From Pyrenopolyporus hunteri (lineage: Eukaryota; Ascomycota; Sordariomycetes; Xylariales; Hypoxylaceae): a DNA stretch of 64,000 nt. This document shows positions 9,843-20,411 of this stretch, in pieces; positions within the stretch are counted from its first letter, which is position 1; every line of letters begins with the position of its first letter. The notes below the pieces were generated by a model. It was not told where the DNA came from. It saw nothing but the letters and a program-made list of their open reading frames with translations, and searched no databases. Location: positions 186,001-250,000 of the forward strand of contig CADCXC010000003.1 in the NCBI GenBank assembly GCA_902806595.1. Direction: 5' to 3'. Made by a program: the position numbers and the translations under genes.

Positions 9843-11896
9843 CTATATCACCCTACCCTTCATTTGTTTATCTCTCACGTTCAGATTCCTCCAGGCCAGC
9901 GCGCACGGAATGGTTAGGGATAAGACGGCGCAAGCCGCAATACACATACGCTACATGCCCTCTCCATAGGCGTCCATAATGGCCAGGCGGCCGGGCGTTC
10001 CCCATTCATAAGACAGCTACACCACAAGACTCCCGAATATCTTGCTGGTTTGGCTCTTCAATTCCGGTGGGAGATGTTGCTCTAGCAGACCCGGCATGCT
10101 GTTTGTCCAGATCCCACCACTCACGCCAAGCCCAACCGTGTTGCCGACCGCGGTGAACAGAGCTAGTAGAGCGAGTGCCATGGCAACGTTAGTATGCTCG
10201 GCAGCGGCCATAATAGCAATCCTTTCGGTTACTACAAGCGTCTACCGACGATTAGTTTGAGGTTCTAATACGTACCGCCGATACTAGAAAGGCGTAGGCA
10301 CTTACCGAGGCGCCTATGGTCTCAAGCACTTGACACATGGCCACCAGCCCGAGTGGTACTCCCGGCATCCGGTACTTGATCATCAAGCCGGAGCTCGTTA
10401 CAAGTAAGGGGGCGGCGACGAGAGCCAACCATTTATACCGGTTAGTCACGCGGATTAAATATCCAACCACAAAACTCCAGGAGCATGAGCCTAGATTATA
10501 GATGTTACCGATCCAGCCTGCGTCTTTAATAGACAAGCCGAAGACCACCTGAAGGTGGCTTTGGAAGTATGAGCCCCAGCATCGCGACGCGATAAACATG
10601 ACACAACTCATGATGCAAGCACCCATAACTGTGCGGTCCCATAAAAGGTGGAATGACACCAGCGTCACCTTAGCGAAATACTTCTCCCAGATGCAGAAAG
10701 CCACGAGCGAAGACCCGCCAAAGATGATCATGGTGATGATTGCGGCTGACCTCCATTTATCGGTCTGGTACGTAGCGAGCGTCAGGGGTAAGATGATCAG
10801 AGAGAATCCAGCTACAATGAGAATCATGCCAATAACTAAGTAAGTGTCGTTAGACAAAAGATTCCAAATAGGAAATAATATATTTAATAGACTTACTGTC
10901 GAACTCAATTGCATAATGGGCGACGCTTTGGGACCACGTCCTTCCAGAGTCGCGAACGGCAGCGGGGAACCGCTTCCGCGCCTCCTTACGAGTATAGAGT
11001 AAAATCCAGAGGACTGGAATCGCAGATATGGGCACGATGATGGCCAAAATGCCATAAGCCCATCGCCAACCAATCCCGACAAGGAAGTCCTCGGCCGCAG
11101 CGGGTCCCGCAAAGGTGGTCGCTAAGAACGGTGCAGACATGACGGCCAAAAGTAGAGCTCGATTTCGCAGTTTCGAAGTGTCGGCGACTAAAACATCGAG
11201 TATGAAGTTCATGCCGTTCTCACCGACGCTATAGAATACCTTTGAACAGGGCATGATGAGCGATCGAGAAATGAGTGGGGGAGGGGCCGAGCCGACGTAC
11301 CAGAGCCGCAGCGTATGTCTCAACGTTTCTGCTCACAGCCATCAGTACGATCCCTAGTGTGGCAAAGCACGTCATCAGTGCAAAGCCCTCAGGTCGGCCC
11401 CAGATATCGATAATCTTTGCGATAGGGATGCGCGAGACGCCACCGAAGATGGACGCTACCACCTGTGCCGTGGTGAGAAGCGAGTGCCTATGGAAATCAC
11501 TTGTAACATAGGCAATTAAGGAATTGGACAAGCTGGACTCGAAAGCCAGAATGAAGTTGACGACCAAGAGCCTGGACGGAAAATTAGCCGGTTGCCCTCT
11601 CTGACACGACCGCCTTAATACCATGCGTATGTGATTATCATCAATTTCTTAGTCCAGGTTTGAGTGATGGCCTCAATGTCCCGGACGCCCTCTTGGCCTT
11701 CTAGGTCCGGGGTGTGCTTCTCGTCAACACCAAGATGGTCTAGACCGTCTAAACCGTCTTCTGTCTGAGCAGCAGCTGGACTGATTTCATCGGTAGCAAT
11801 TGGAGGCGCTGATTTCCGAGGCTGATTCTCAGCGGCGACCTCAGCAGAAATCTCAGGGCTCGGCCTAGTCGACACCTTTTCGCTGGTCTCCGCCAT
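9843..11896 (-). pseudogene. siderophore-iron MFS transporter with two in-frame stops near the 3' end
   Basis: Five exons: 11896-11622, 11571-11301, 11239-10897, 10835-10306 and 10241-10017, with introns of 50-64 bp and good branch points. This gives 547 residues, ending at a TAG (10017-10019). The family (MirB/Sit1/Arn, 14 helices) imports ferric siderophores by proton symport. A polar Glu/Asp-rich N-tail of about 85 residues is followed by membrane segments with ESSLSNSLIAYVTSDF, the NGMNF motif, and YLVIG...AGFSL. After the first TAG the same frame stays family-like (LSYEWGTPGRLAIMDAYGE). It meets a second TAG (9951-9953), then encodes a last hydrophobic helix and a basic tail to a third stop at 9843-9845. 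Both early stops sit where the family has Gln, so each looks like CAG to TAG. The short product would lack the last helix and tail, so function is doubtful. SreA-type sites lie upstream. Confidence 0.85.
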
Positions 11897-12036
11897 AGTT
11901 ACACCCGTTTAACGGCCACGAGTAAGATAGGAGCCGGAAAGAAAGGGAGAAGAAGGTCAGCACCCAAGGTATCAGAATCTAGCTGTCTGGGCTAGACTTA
12001 TACATAGCTACCTGGCTGACAGAATAGGAAGGCTAT

Positions 12037-12067
12037 GTAGGTAGGTAGGTAGGTAGGTAGGTATGTA
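12037..12067 (+). repeat. TAGG microsatellite
   Basis: Seven consecutive GTAG-type tetranucleotides, one of the longer members of the TAGG/CCTA motif scattered through noncoding parts of the window. Confidence 0.8.
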
Positions 12068-12216
12068 GCGAGAGCGGTGACATGGTTCCTAGGACGCACA
12101 GCGGCGCGACTAACATTCTACGGGAATTGTCGTTACATAGTTCCCCAAGCCGAGCAGGCGTTGTTATGTTAGCTGGGCTAGGACGAGATATCATTGGTGT
12201 GTTGGCTTCGTAGATG

Positions 12217-12225
12217 ATCTGATAA
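12217..12225 (+). promoter_or_regulatory. SreA-type GATA site (iron repression)
   Basis: ATCTGATAA, an exact match to the ATCWGATAA consensus bound by fungal iron regulators of the SreA/URBS1 type. It lies about 320 bp upstream of the siderophore transporter ATG. A further TGATAA follows at 12230-12235. Confidence 0.6.
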
Positions 12226-12270
12226 AAAATGATAACGGAGCACCCCCGGGCAGCTTGGCGTACTAAATTT

Positions 12271-12279
12271 TTATCTGAT
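12271..12279 (-). promoter_or_regulatory. second SreA-type GATA site
   Basis: On the minus strand it reads ATCAGATAA, again an exact ATCWGATAA match, about 375 bp upstream of the transporter start and 46 bp from the first site. Paired sites are common in siderophore gene promoters. Confidence 0.6.
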
Positions 12280-13141
12280 CTTCGGTTTCGGCGCCTCTAG
12301 TCCATTCACGGATTTCTTTGCCGACGAGTTGTCACCAGCTATCGGTCGGTCGTGTAGCTTCGATGGGAGGCTATTATGTTGATGTCTAGGTACCTAGGTA
12401 GGAGGTAGGTAGATATGTAATGTAAGGACGTCTCCTATGCCATCTTGCTAATACCTTTCGAGTACCTAGGCGCCTAGGCACATACGGCCAAATAGGGACA
12501 TCTCATTCCGATAGGTTGTTGTCGGTCGGGGAATAGCATACCTACCTAGGTACCTATGTAGGTAGGAATCAAACACTCCAAAAATCGTAGATATTGGTTT
12601 AGTATCGCGCAGCGAAGTTGTCATGATATAGATCCCATCATATCGGTATGCGCTAGTTGAATAAATCTAGTTTTGTCTCGTCTTTTGAACGGTTCTATCG
12701 TTCTATAGGGTTTAGGTACCTAGGTATGCAAAATGGGAATGCCTAGGTGTATGGGAAGAAGTGGGAGATGTGTTGTATTGTTGTAGGTTTTTAGCACGAA
12801 GCTTTCGAAGCGAAGTGGAATTACCTAGGTATATACCCCTCATAAAGTGTCGCACTTTCCTTTGGACGTACCATCCTCCATCTGTATGTATGATTATGAT
12901 GGGTACATGTGCCTATACGATGAGTAAGGTACCTAGGATTACGTAATAACTGGACAAAGGGTACGTACTCCTCATCGTACCTTGGTACATACATGTACTA
13001 TGTACATGTAATATCGATCTATGCCGGTTCAACATTCTCGCTATCATTATCATTATTATCATTATTATCGTCCCTCAACAATGCACAATTCATCCAGACC
13101 ATCAGACAGTCTGGTATACACGTCACATCACGTCGCTCAAG

Positions 13142-13883
13142 ATGTCTAGGAAGCAAGTGAAAGGCGAGTACATTGAGACGGTACGACAACTGCTCTAGAA
13201 GAACAAGGCAATGCAATGCAATGTAATTGACATCTGGTCGTCTACAGGACACGGGAAACAAGGTATCGAGAAAGGCCATTCTGATTGGAACCCAGCACAT
13301 CATGCTCGGCGGCAAGACTGTCATCCAAGCTGAGGCTATGATACGCGGCGACCTAGCCAGGACCGCGCAGCCGGCCTCCAGCTCTGGCGCCGCCGCCCCC
13401 GGCAGCAACACCGCCGTCGCAATCGGTCGCTATTGCTATCTAAGCAAAGGGTGCTGTTTGCGCCCACCGGGACGCATATATAAAGGGTCAGTCGCCGAAA
13501 ACCCCGTCCCTCCGTCCCGCATAGCTTCAAAGGCTGGTCGCTAACGGCACTCTCCACTTCACAGCTCCTTCACCTACCTGCCCCTTCGGCTGGGCGACCA
13601 CGTTTTTATAGGCGAAGGCACTGTTGTCCAAGCCGCCACCGTCGGAAGTCACGTACATATCGGCCAGAACGTCGTCGTTAGCGAATTCGCCATTATCAAA
13701 GACTACGTTCGAATACTCGACGGCACCGTGATACCCCCGAACATGGTTATACCAAGCTTCAGCGTCGTTGCCGGCCAGCCAGCGCGAGTCATCGGCGAGG
13801 TTCCCGAGGGTGGACACGAGGCCTTCGAGCTCAGGGAGCTATACAAAACAGTGGGAAACAATCCGCAGCCAATGGTCGTGTGA
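13142..13883 (+). CDS. p25: dynactin subunit p25 (DCTN5-like)
   Basis: Three exons: 13142-13180, 13248-13486 and 13565-13883, with introns of 67 and 78 bp. The product is 198 residues. p25 is part of the pointed-end complex of dynactin (with p27, p62, Arp11), which caps the Arp1 filament and links dynein to cargo, notably early endosomes in filamentous fungi. Signature stretches are GNKVSRKA, GTQHIMLGGKTVIQ, GRYCYLSKGCCLRPP, GDHVFIGEGTVVQAA and PSFSVVAGQPARVIGEVPE. These form the repeating hexapeptides of a left-handed beta-helix. The middle contains an Ala/Ser/Gly-rich insert (about residues 52-62). Length is close to that of the family (about 180-200). No defects seen. Confidence 0.95.
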
Positions 13884-16800
13884 TATTTCATCTTCATCTG
13901 AGTATGGGATTATATACTACCACTACCCGGGAGTCTTACTGGATGGTCGGGTGGATTACAGCCTTGACTCTTCGGCGTCGGACGGACTCGACCTATAACA
14001 AGGTTATTAGAAACCTCCCGGAAACCTGCCGCGCCGCCAGATGGTAGAGTCCAACGCCCTATCTTAGCAGGGAGCTGATCAAACAATTAAGGGCCTATCA
14101 AGCCGAACCGACCGACTTGATGAGAGGGAGAGGGGATAGCGGGCACCGTGGAGTAGGGGGCTTCTTAAGCCAAGAGCAAGCCATCTCCATAGGAGCCTTG
14201 GCCAAGGCGCAATGGAAAGGGGGTGGTGCTTTAACCCGATCAAAGAGTCATTGTCTGGCGCGATTGCGACGAGACTCTTGTGATCTTCATGAGGCTACGT
14301 CTGAACCACCTGTCGACGCTTCTCGAAGAAACGAGCGGCGAGTGCCGGCGAGGCGTGTTTCGGGGGGGGGAGGGTTGCGTAGTGATCGATACGGGTTCTG
14401 CTACCTAGGCCCCAAACATTGCCATCTATACTCGGCTAGCAGAGAATAGGAAGCACATATTCTAGTACAGTCTAGTTGCTATGAACATATCTAGGTAGCC
14501 ATAAAGTAGAGTATAGAGGAAGTGTAGTCTACTAGCAGTGGCGCCATATATCTCAGAATTACCCTCTTATGTTTCGTTCGAGCTGGGATATTATCACTCA
14601 TTATCGATGTGATATAGAATGTGTCACCCTTTGTATCACCTCAGCCTTCACCACTCATGATAGGAAACATGGACATCCACACTACAATACATAGACGAAT
14701 TAAATCCTTACGTAGGTATGTAGCTTCCGACAACATCGCTTTATGTATTCAACGAAAACAGAATTATTTGGATATGAATTATTTTGTCCAATTAGCAACT
14801 TCCAATTATAACTACGAGACTAGATCTAACCGGTTGCTTAAATAGGGGTTGTGGCATATAGTTCCTATGTATAAGAGGTACTTACCTAGGTAGGTAGGTT
14901 GGCAGGTAGGCATATATATAACAATTTGCAGACACGTCATACTGCTCATATACCAGCCACAAGTATGTACATATGGCAGACTGTCTGCAAGTGTTGATTT
15001 CGAGTGTATTCTTACGCGACGTCTATAGCGACACGTAAAGTAGCGGTAATGACTAGACGTCAGAATACCGTTAACGTCAACTAGTACACACGGTGCCGCT
15101 CGTGGCTCCGAATTCAATACCATTTAATAAACGGCAAGCAACACACGTTCACTCTAAAGGTTCTACGCTAACTCTTCACAAAAACGGCGGCCGCACAAAT
15201 TCGCGCCAAGCTGCGGGTGGTAATATGCACTGATGGCGAATCGATTGGCCTTTCGAATAGACATATAGGAAGAGTACCTAGATACTCTGCCTGATAATTT
15301 CGTTGATTCGGACCAGTCTTCTTGTCGCTACGCCAGTCATTGATAGTGCTCGGGCTCAGATAGGGACACTGGATATGATAATCTTGAATCTCCACGGACT
15401 TCAGAGTTAATAAAAGTCCAATCATTTACCAAATAGGTCATGGGAGCCCCGTCACGATGTGGCTCTTCAATCAGTCAGAGAGCTCGTCATCTCGTCGTTT
15501 ACAGATAAAATAATATAGGACTGGAGGTCCGATAGCGGCGCGTTGGAGAAGAAGTTTTAAAGTCAAGTCTCTTTCTAGACGCTATAGGTCGAGATGCTTT
15601 CCACGTATCTACTGACTAGCACAGGGCGTGGTTACCTGCGATTGGGAGCATCCTGTCTCCTAGCTCCATTGCGTCACATCTGAAGATTATTGGAGTGTAT
15701 AGCAAAATAGAGAATCGATTTTCTAACCTCCATAGTATCGTTCGACGAACTCTATTAGCACGGGAATGGTTCGAGGACCAGTGGTGGTTGGGTGCGCTTC
15801 AGGCCGAGTTTAGCTCTTCAAATTCGCAGAATATATGAGGTGGATGCGTCGTCTTGGGAACTGAGTGGGAACCCTAAGGCAGTAATGGGGCTTAGGACCA
15901 GGGTAATGGCTCTCTGGGCCAGCGGGTATTGTAAAAAAAAAAAAAAAAAAAGTATATTGCCAACAGAGATGGTTAAGATATGGATGCTGGATGGTCTTTA
16001 GGTAGGTATCTACCCAGGAAGGCAACATCGTATTTACATGCTGGTTTGTTTTAAACATGGACGCCACGACCGGAATTTTTTTTTTTACCTGTACGAATTT
16101 TCACATGTTAATTTAAATGGCGGTCGAGAACTACGAGAATATCTATCTGGTACGTACAACTGGCGGAGGATTAAAGCCCAACCATGTGTAGCTGCGGTCA
16201 CCACGTCAGGCGGTGGACCTTACTTAACAGTAGTCAGCGATGTAGCAAGGGTCAATGCTGTTGTAATTCATACTTCTCCTGAACTACGATACAAATTCTT
16301 GCAGATCTCATTGGTATAGATTACTCGGGGGCTTATTTAAAGACGGTGTGCCGATTTTCATCGAGTTTTATTCGTTGGTTTTAATGGGGAGGATGTACTA
16401 CAGTTAGTTGCTGTTCAGGGTCTGCCCGCCTTAGTTTCCTTGGACGATATATCATTGGGTAAACCCACGGCGCACTATGTTCGTAAAACCATGAGACAGG
16501 GTTGGCTCGTTTGAGTCCCTGGATCTAAAAGGGGAAATTAGATAGATTAGGACTAGTCGATACGACTTGTACCGACCTACGAACCGTGCCAACCAGGGTG
16601 TTAGATCTGAACGTTGGGCGAGATCCGCTTCCCATGATCAAAACCCCAGGACCCCTATGATTGTAAGGCGGATCCAGCACAATGTTGAGGCTCATCTCAA
16701 CGAAGATTTGCGTTCCAGACCCCCACGTGTGGCTAGTTATAGATTTAATGGAGTATCATTAGACTATCGAGCTGACCCCTTTATTTCTTAACCCTAGGCC

Positions 16801-17013
16801 TGATTGGGAGACGAAGGGCAACACCGCTTCCGCCCAGGCGAAAATTTTGCAGAGCATTTAAAATGCGGCGTGAATTCCAGAAGTTTTCCTTTTCCTCTGC
16901 TCGCGTTTAGCTGACCGGCGTGAAGTAGTGGGTGAACCATCGCCGTTTAACCCGCCCCCAGCTAGAATACAGTGACTGGCTTGCTGTTACTGACGGAGGA
17001 TAAATCCATCACA
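13884..17013. other. 3.1 kb intergenic; possible decayed coding sequence at 16.0-16.8 kb
   Basis: No recognised gene. It has poly-A (15933-15950) and poly-T (about 16077-16086) tracts and scattered TAGG motifs. Plus-strand frames between 16038 and 16794 look weakly coding but match no family I know (see findings). Confidence 0.45.
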
Positions 17014-18396
17014 ATGTCAACGATTACCCAGGTCGAAGTGCCTGTGATAAGGACTCGCTCAGTCCAATTAGTGGGTAAAGAAGATGTAGTAGGCGAAAGA
17101 ATCGACGCTGACACTTTACCTTAGAATGTCAAGGCAGAGCAACCGACATTGCCAGATATAAACACTATTCGAAAAGCCATTCCCGCTCACTGCTTCAAGC
17201 CTTCGACATGGAGATCGCTGTCTTACGTGGCGCGGGATTTCTTGATGGCCGGCGCGCTTACCTATGCAGCGTTGGCGTATATCCCGTCCGTATCTTCTCC
17301 AGTCTACCGCACCCTACTATGGACGACGTATGGTTTCCTGCAAGGCCTCGTCGGTGTCGGGATTTGGATTCTGGCACATGAGTGCGGCCACGGTGCTTTC
17401 TCGGTCCACCGCCGACTAAACGACATCGTTGGTTGGGTCTTGCACTCGGCGCTGCTTGTGCCGTTCTTCTCGTGGAAGTTCTCGCATGCTCGGCACCACC
17501 GCTTCACGGGGCATATGCAGAAGGATATGGCGTTTGTCCCTCAGACGAAACCGTCGTGGTTCGTCCGATCGCTAGCAGACTCCCTGAGTTCCTTCATCGA
17601 CTCCGAGGTCCTGGAGGATGCGCCTCTCGTGAACCTAATCCGGTTATTAGGTCAGCAGTTAGGAGGGTGGCAGGTGTATATGCTCCTCAACGCCACAGCT
17701 GGGGAAGACAGCATGCAGGATAAGGGTGCTAAATGGTGGCGGCGCAGCCACTTTGACCCCTTCAGCGGCGTATTCCGCCCGCAAGAGGCCTTGTACGTTC
17801 TCTTGTCCGATTTAGGCCTCGCGCTTGTGGTTGCGGGCCTTTACTACAGCTCTCTGGTTTTGGATTGGCAGACGGTATTCCTCCTATACGGAGTACCGTA
17901 CCTCTGGGTGAACCACTGGCTGGGTAAGTTGGAAATCTGCTCAAGCGGGGTGATTTGAATAGAACTGACTTTATATTAGTCGCCATTACATACCTCCACC
18001 ACACCCACCAGGACCTTCCGCACTACGACGGCGAACGCTGGACTTTTGTTGCGGGTGCTTTGGCAACTGTTGATCGTGACTTCGGCTTCATTGGCCGCCA
18101 CGTCTTTCACGGCATTATCGATACGCATGTTGTCCACCACCTTTTCTCGTAAGTGAAACTAACCTTGATTACCCATAATTGGTCTGGCTCGCTGGTGTAC
18201 GTAAAAGCCTAACACGCATTACAGGCGCATTCCTTTCTACCATGCGGAAGAAGCTACACGGGCGATTAAGCCGCTCCTTGGCGACCTCTACCATAGTGAT
18301 GACCGATCCTTTATGGGCCAGCTTTGGGAAACCTCCAAATCATGTCAGTATGTGGAGGAAGACCCAAGCAACCCCGGGGTATTGAAATGGGCTTAG
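17014..18396 (+). CDS. delta-12 (omega-6/omega-3) fatty acid desaturase
   Basis: Membrane desaturase that introduces a double bond into oleoyl (or linoleoyl) chains at the ER. The three His boxes are present: HECGHG, HARHH in a KFSHARHHRFTGHM context, and HVVHHLF. Clear exons: up to 17923, 17980-18148 and 18225-18396. Hydrophobic spans lie around them. The N-terminus is ambiguous. From ATG 17014 the frame hits TAG at 17122-17124. A 54-bp intron (17071-17124; donor GTGGGT, branch-like GCTGAC, acceptor TTAG) removes it in frame and gives 398 residues. Otherwise translation would start at ATG 17149, giving 371 residues with all catalytic motifs intact. The intron model is preferred. Delta-12 versus delta-15 specificity cannot be told by eye. 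Confidence 0.88.
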
Positions 18397-20411
18397 AGAG
18401 ACTTTACGACCACGGAGTTACGGGACAAGTTCTCTATGTCCGTCGAGGTATCTATTAAGTTCTGCTTAAGGGGGCTGGGGTATATAATGAAAATAGAAAA
18501 CGGGCGGGTATCGGATAGACTTGGGTATAAACGCGGGTCGATAGAATGAAGCATCATGATTGTGTTAATAAGTCCCCATCCCTTATCTCCTGGTGATCGG
18601 CGACTATAACCGTATATATGGCGCTTTCTATGACCCGTAGGTATTGTATCTACCTAGAGTAACGATTCATGTATGTAGGAAATACAGCATTGAATCCTTT
18701 GATTATCACCTGGTTAGTGTATGACGAGTAGATACCTCGTCCTCCCCCACTCCCATGTCCGAAGTGTTCGATTCTTGGCGATAAATGCAGACATTCTGCA
18801 TAGGTTTCCGAAACGGACCATACTTGAATCAATCTCGGGTAAGTGAATCTAGGTGTAGATACATTTTGTGTCTTAACCCTTAGTTACCTACCTTGCCTAG
18901 GTAGGTATCTAACAAATACCTGCTATACAGCTCCCTCGTAGTGAACAACCCGCCCTAGGCATTCCTCTCCGTTAATCGACCCCTGTGCAAGTCTAAAAAT
19001 GTCAAGTTGCCAGTCCAACACTATCCCCCAGAGACATTATTCTTTGCAACCTACCTTAGTTAACGTAGACGCATATGCCTCATTGAGTTCTCATTGGTCA
19101 GAGTTCGACATCTTTCCTACTCAATTATACGACGTCGCGTTATCATCTCAAGGCGGCATAACTGCAACCCGCCGTATCGCGGCTGCATGCCTTTCCGCTT
19201 TTGGAGAGTAGGTATGCGAGCAATACAAATCTCCTCACGAAGAACAAGAGGCTGAAGGCTAGAACTTCGAGTCTTGATATGCAAGATTCTTGTTTTGCTG
19301 TACCGGTGTCCCCGGGCCGGCGACCTGCACTTACTACCACCTACTGTGTATATTGCATCTACGTGTACGGCGCAAAGCGAAACTGCCTAGGTACCTACCT
19401 TGCTTGGGTACCTGAGGATTGACTGGGACCATCTACATGGTATGCATGAGCGGAAAATCCTTCTGAATAATATCACTCTCGTACCTAGACACAGACCTGA
19501 CTCTTGAAGTCTACTCGTCACTTCGTTGCAGTTAGAGCTGTTGCACGCCTCATGTCTCAGCGACGACGCCGGTTCGGAGTCGAATTCCTTCTATTGGTTG
19601 GTCGACGAACGAATCTTACGCGGTAATTCTCTAAAGCCGCCGTGGGGGTAGGCGTTGGATCGTTGCTCCGTACTACATAGTAGACGATAGCCTCGACCAA
19701 CCATCCGTCGGTAGGCTCACGACACCTTAACTGATACGAGCGCAACGTAAGCTTTCTACTTCTGGGAGTATGCCACCGATATGAAGTCTGCTAAACATCG
19801 GGCATATTCAGCTCTTGTCTGGAGCGCCACGCGCTGCCGTAGTGCTACCGGAGGCCACCAAATCGGAGGTGGTCGCACCCCAAGTACTGATAAGCAGAGG
19901 ACCGTGCTGGTCTATCATCTGTTGGCATCGTGGCCAGACGCACGGCCGCATCCAAATAAGCTTGGTACGCTTCGACGTAGCCGATCGCGTCTCCCACGAC
20001 GTCTTCTACAAAGTGTAAGCTCAACCGAATATAGCTTCTTGCTAGTCGTGGTGGAAAGGAATCCGACGGTCCCCCGAATTTGGAATCAATACTACCGGGG
20101 ACGGTCGAACATCAATTGGTATTTGCTCTTGTGCTTTGAAGCCGTGGAATAGTAGATAAGTAGGTAGGTATTAATAAAAAGTAAAACGCGCAAGCAAAGC
20201 CCTCCAGAGCTCCGCTTCAGGCTCATTTCTCTAGACACCACATGTTAGGGCCTCGTAAATTACCGCAAAGTACGCTTTTAGGCCTACAGTTTACTAGAGA
20301 TCTGCTAATAATTCCTAGGTCTGCGGTACCGCAGGTCCCTTTCGTCTTCCCACTCCTCTCAGATCTCCACGGAAGACTCGAAGACAGGGCTTAACACGCC
20401 TTCTGCTGCGA
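18397..20411. other. intergenic, no gene seen
   Basis: 2 kb between the desaturase and the NLR pseudogene. Forward open frames at 19781-20152 and 19815-20018 resemble no family I know. TAGG/CCTA motifs occur at about 18888-18910 and 19387-19400. Confidence 0.5.

Larger units (their letters stand above)
11897..13141. other. shared upstream region of the transporter and dynactin p25
   Basis: About 1.2 kb between two divergent genes. Besides the two SreA-type sites it holds TAGG microsatellites (12037-12067, about 12387-12415 and 12541-12567) and an ATT/ATC repeat (about 13039-13070) just before the p25 start. Confidence 0.55.

Noticed and set aside
14117..14449. 110-codon plus-strand frame
   Set aside because: Composition is low-information, with no family or splice partners; likely chance.
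19781..20152. 123-codon plus-strand frame upstream of the NLR relic, possible N-terminal effector domain
   Set aside because: No hydrolase, phosphorylase or other known NLR effector motif, and no splice route into the NLR frame.
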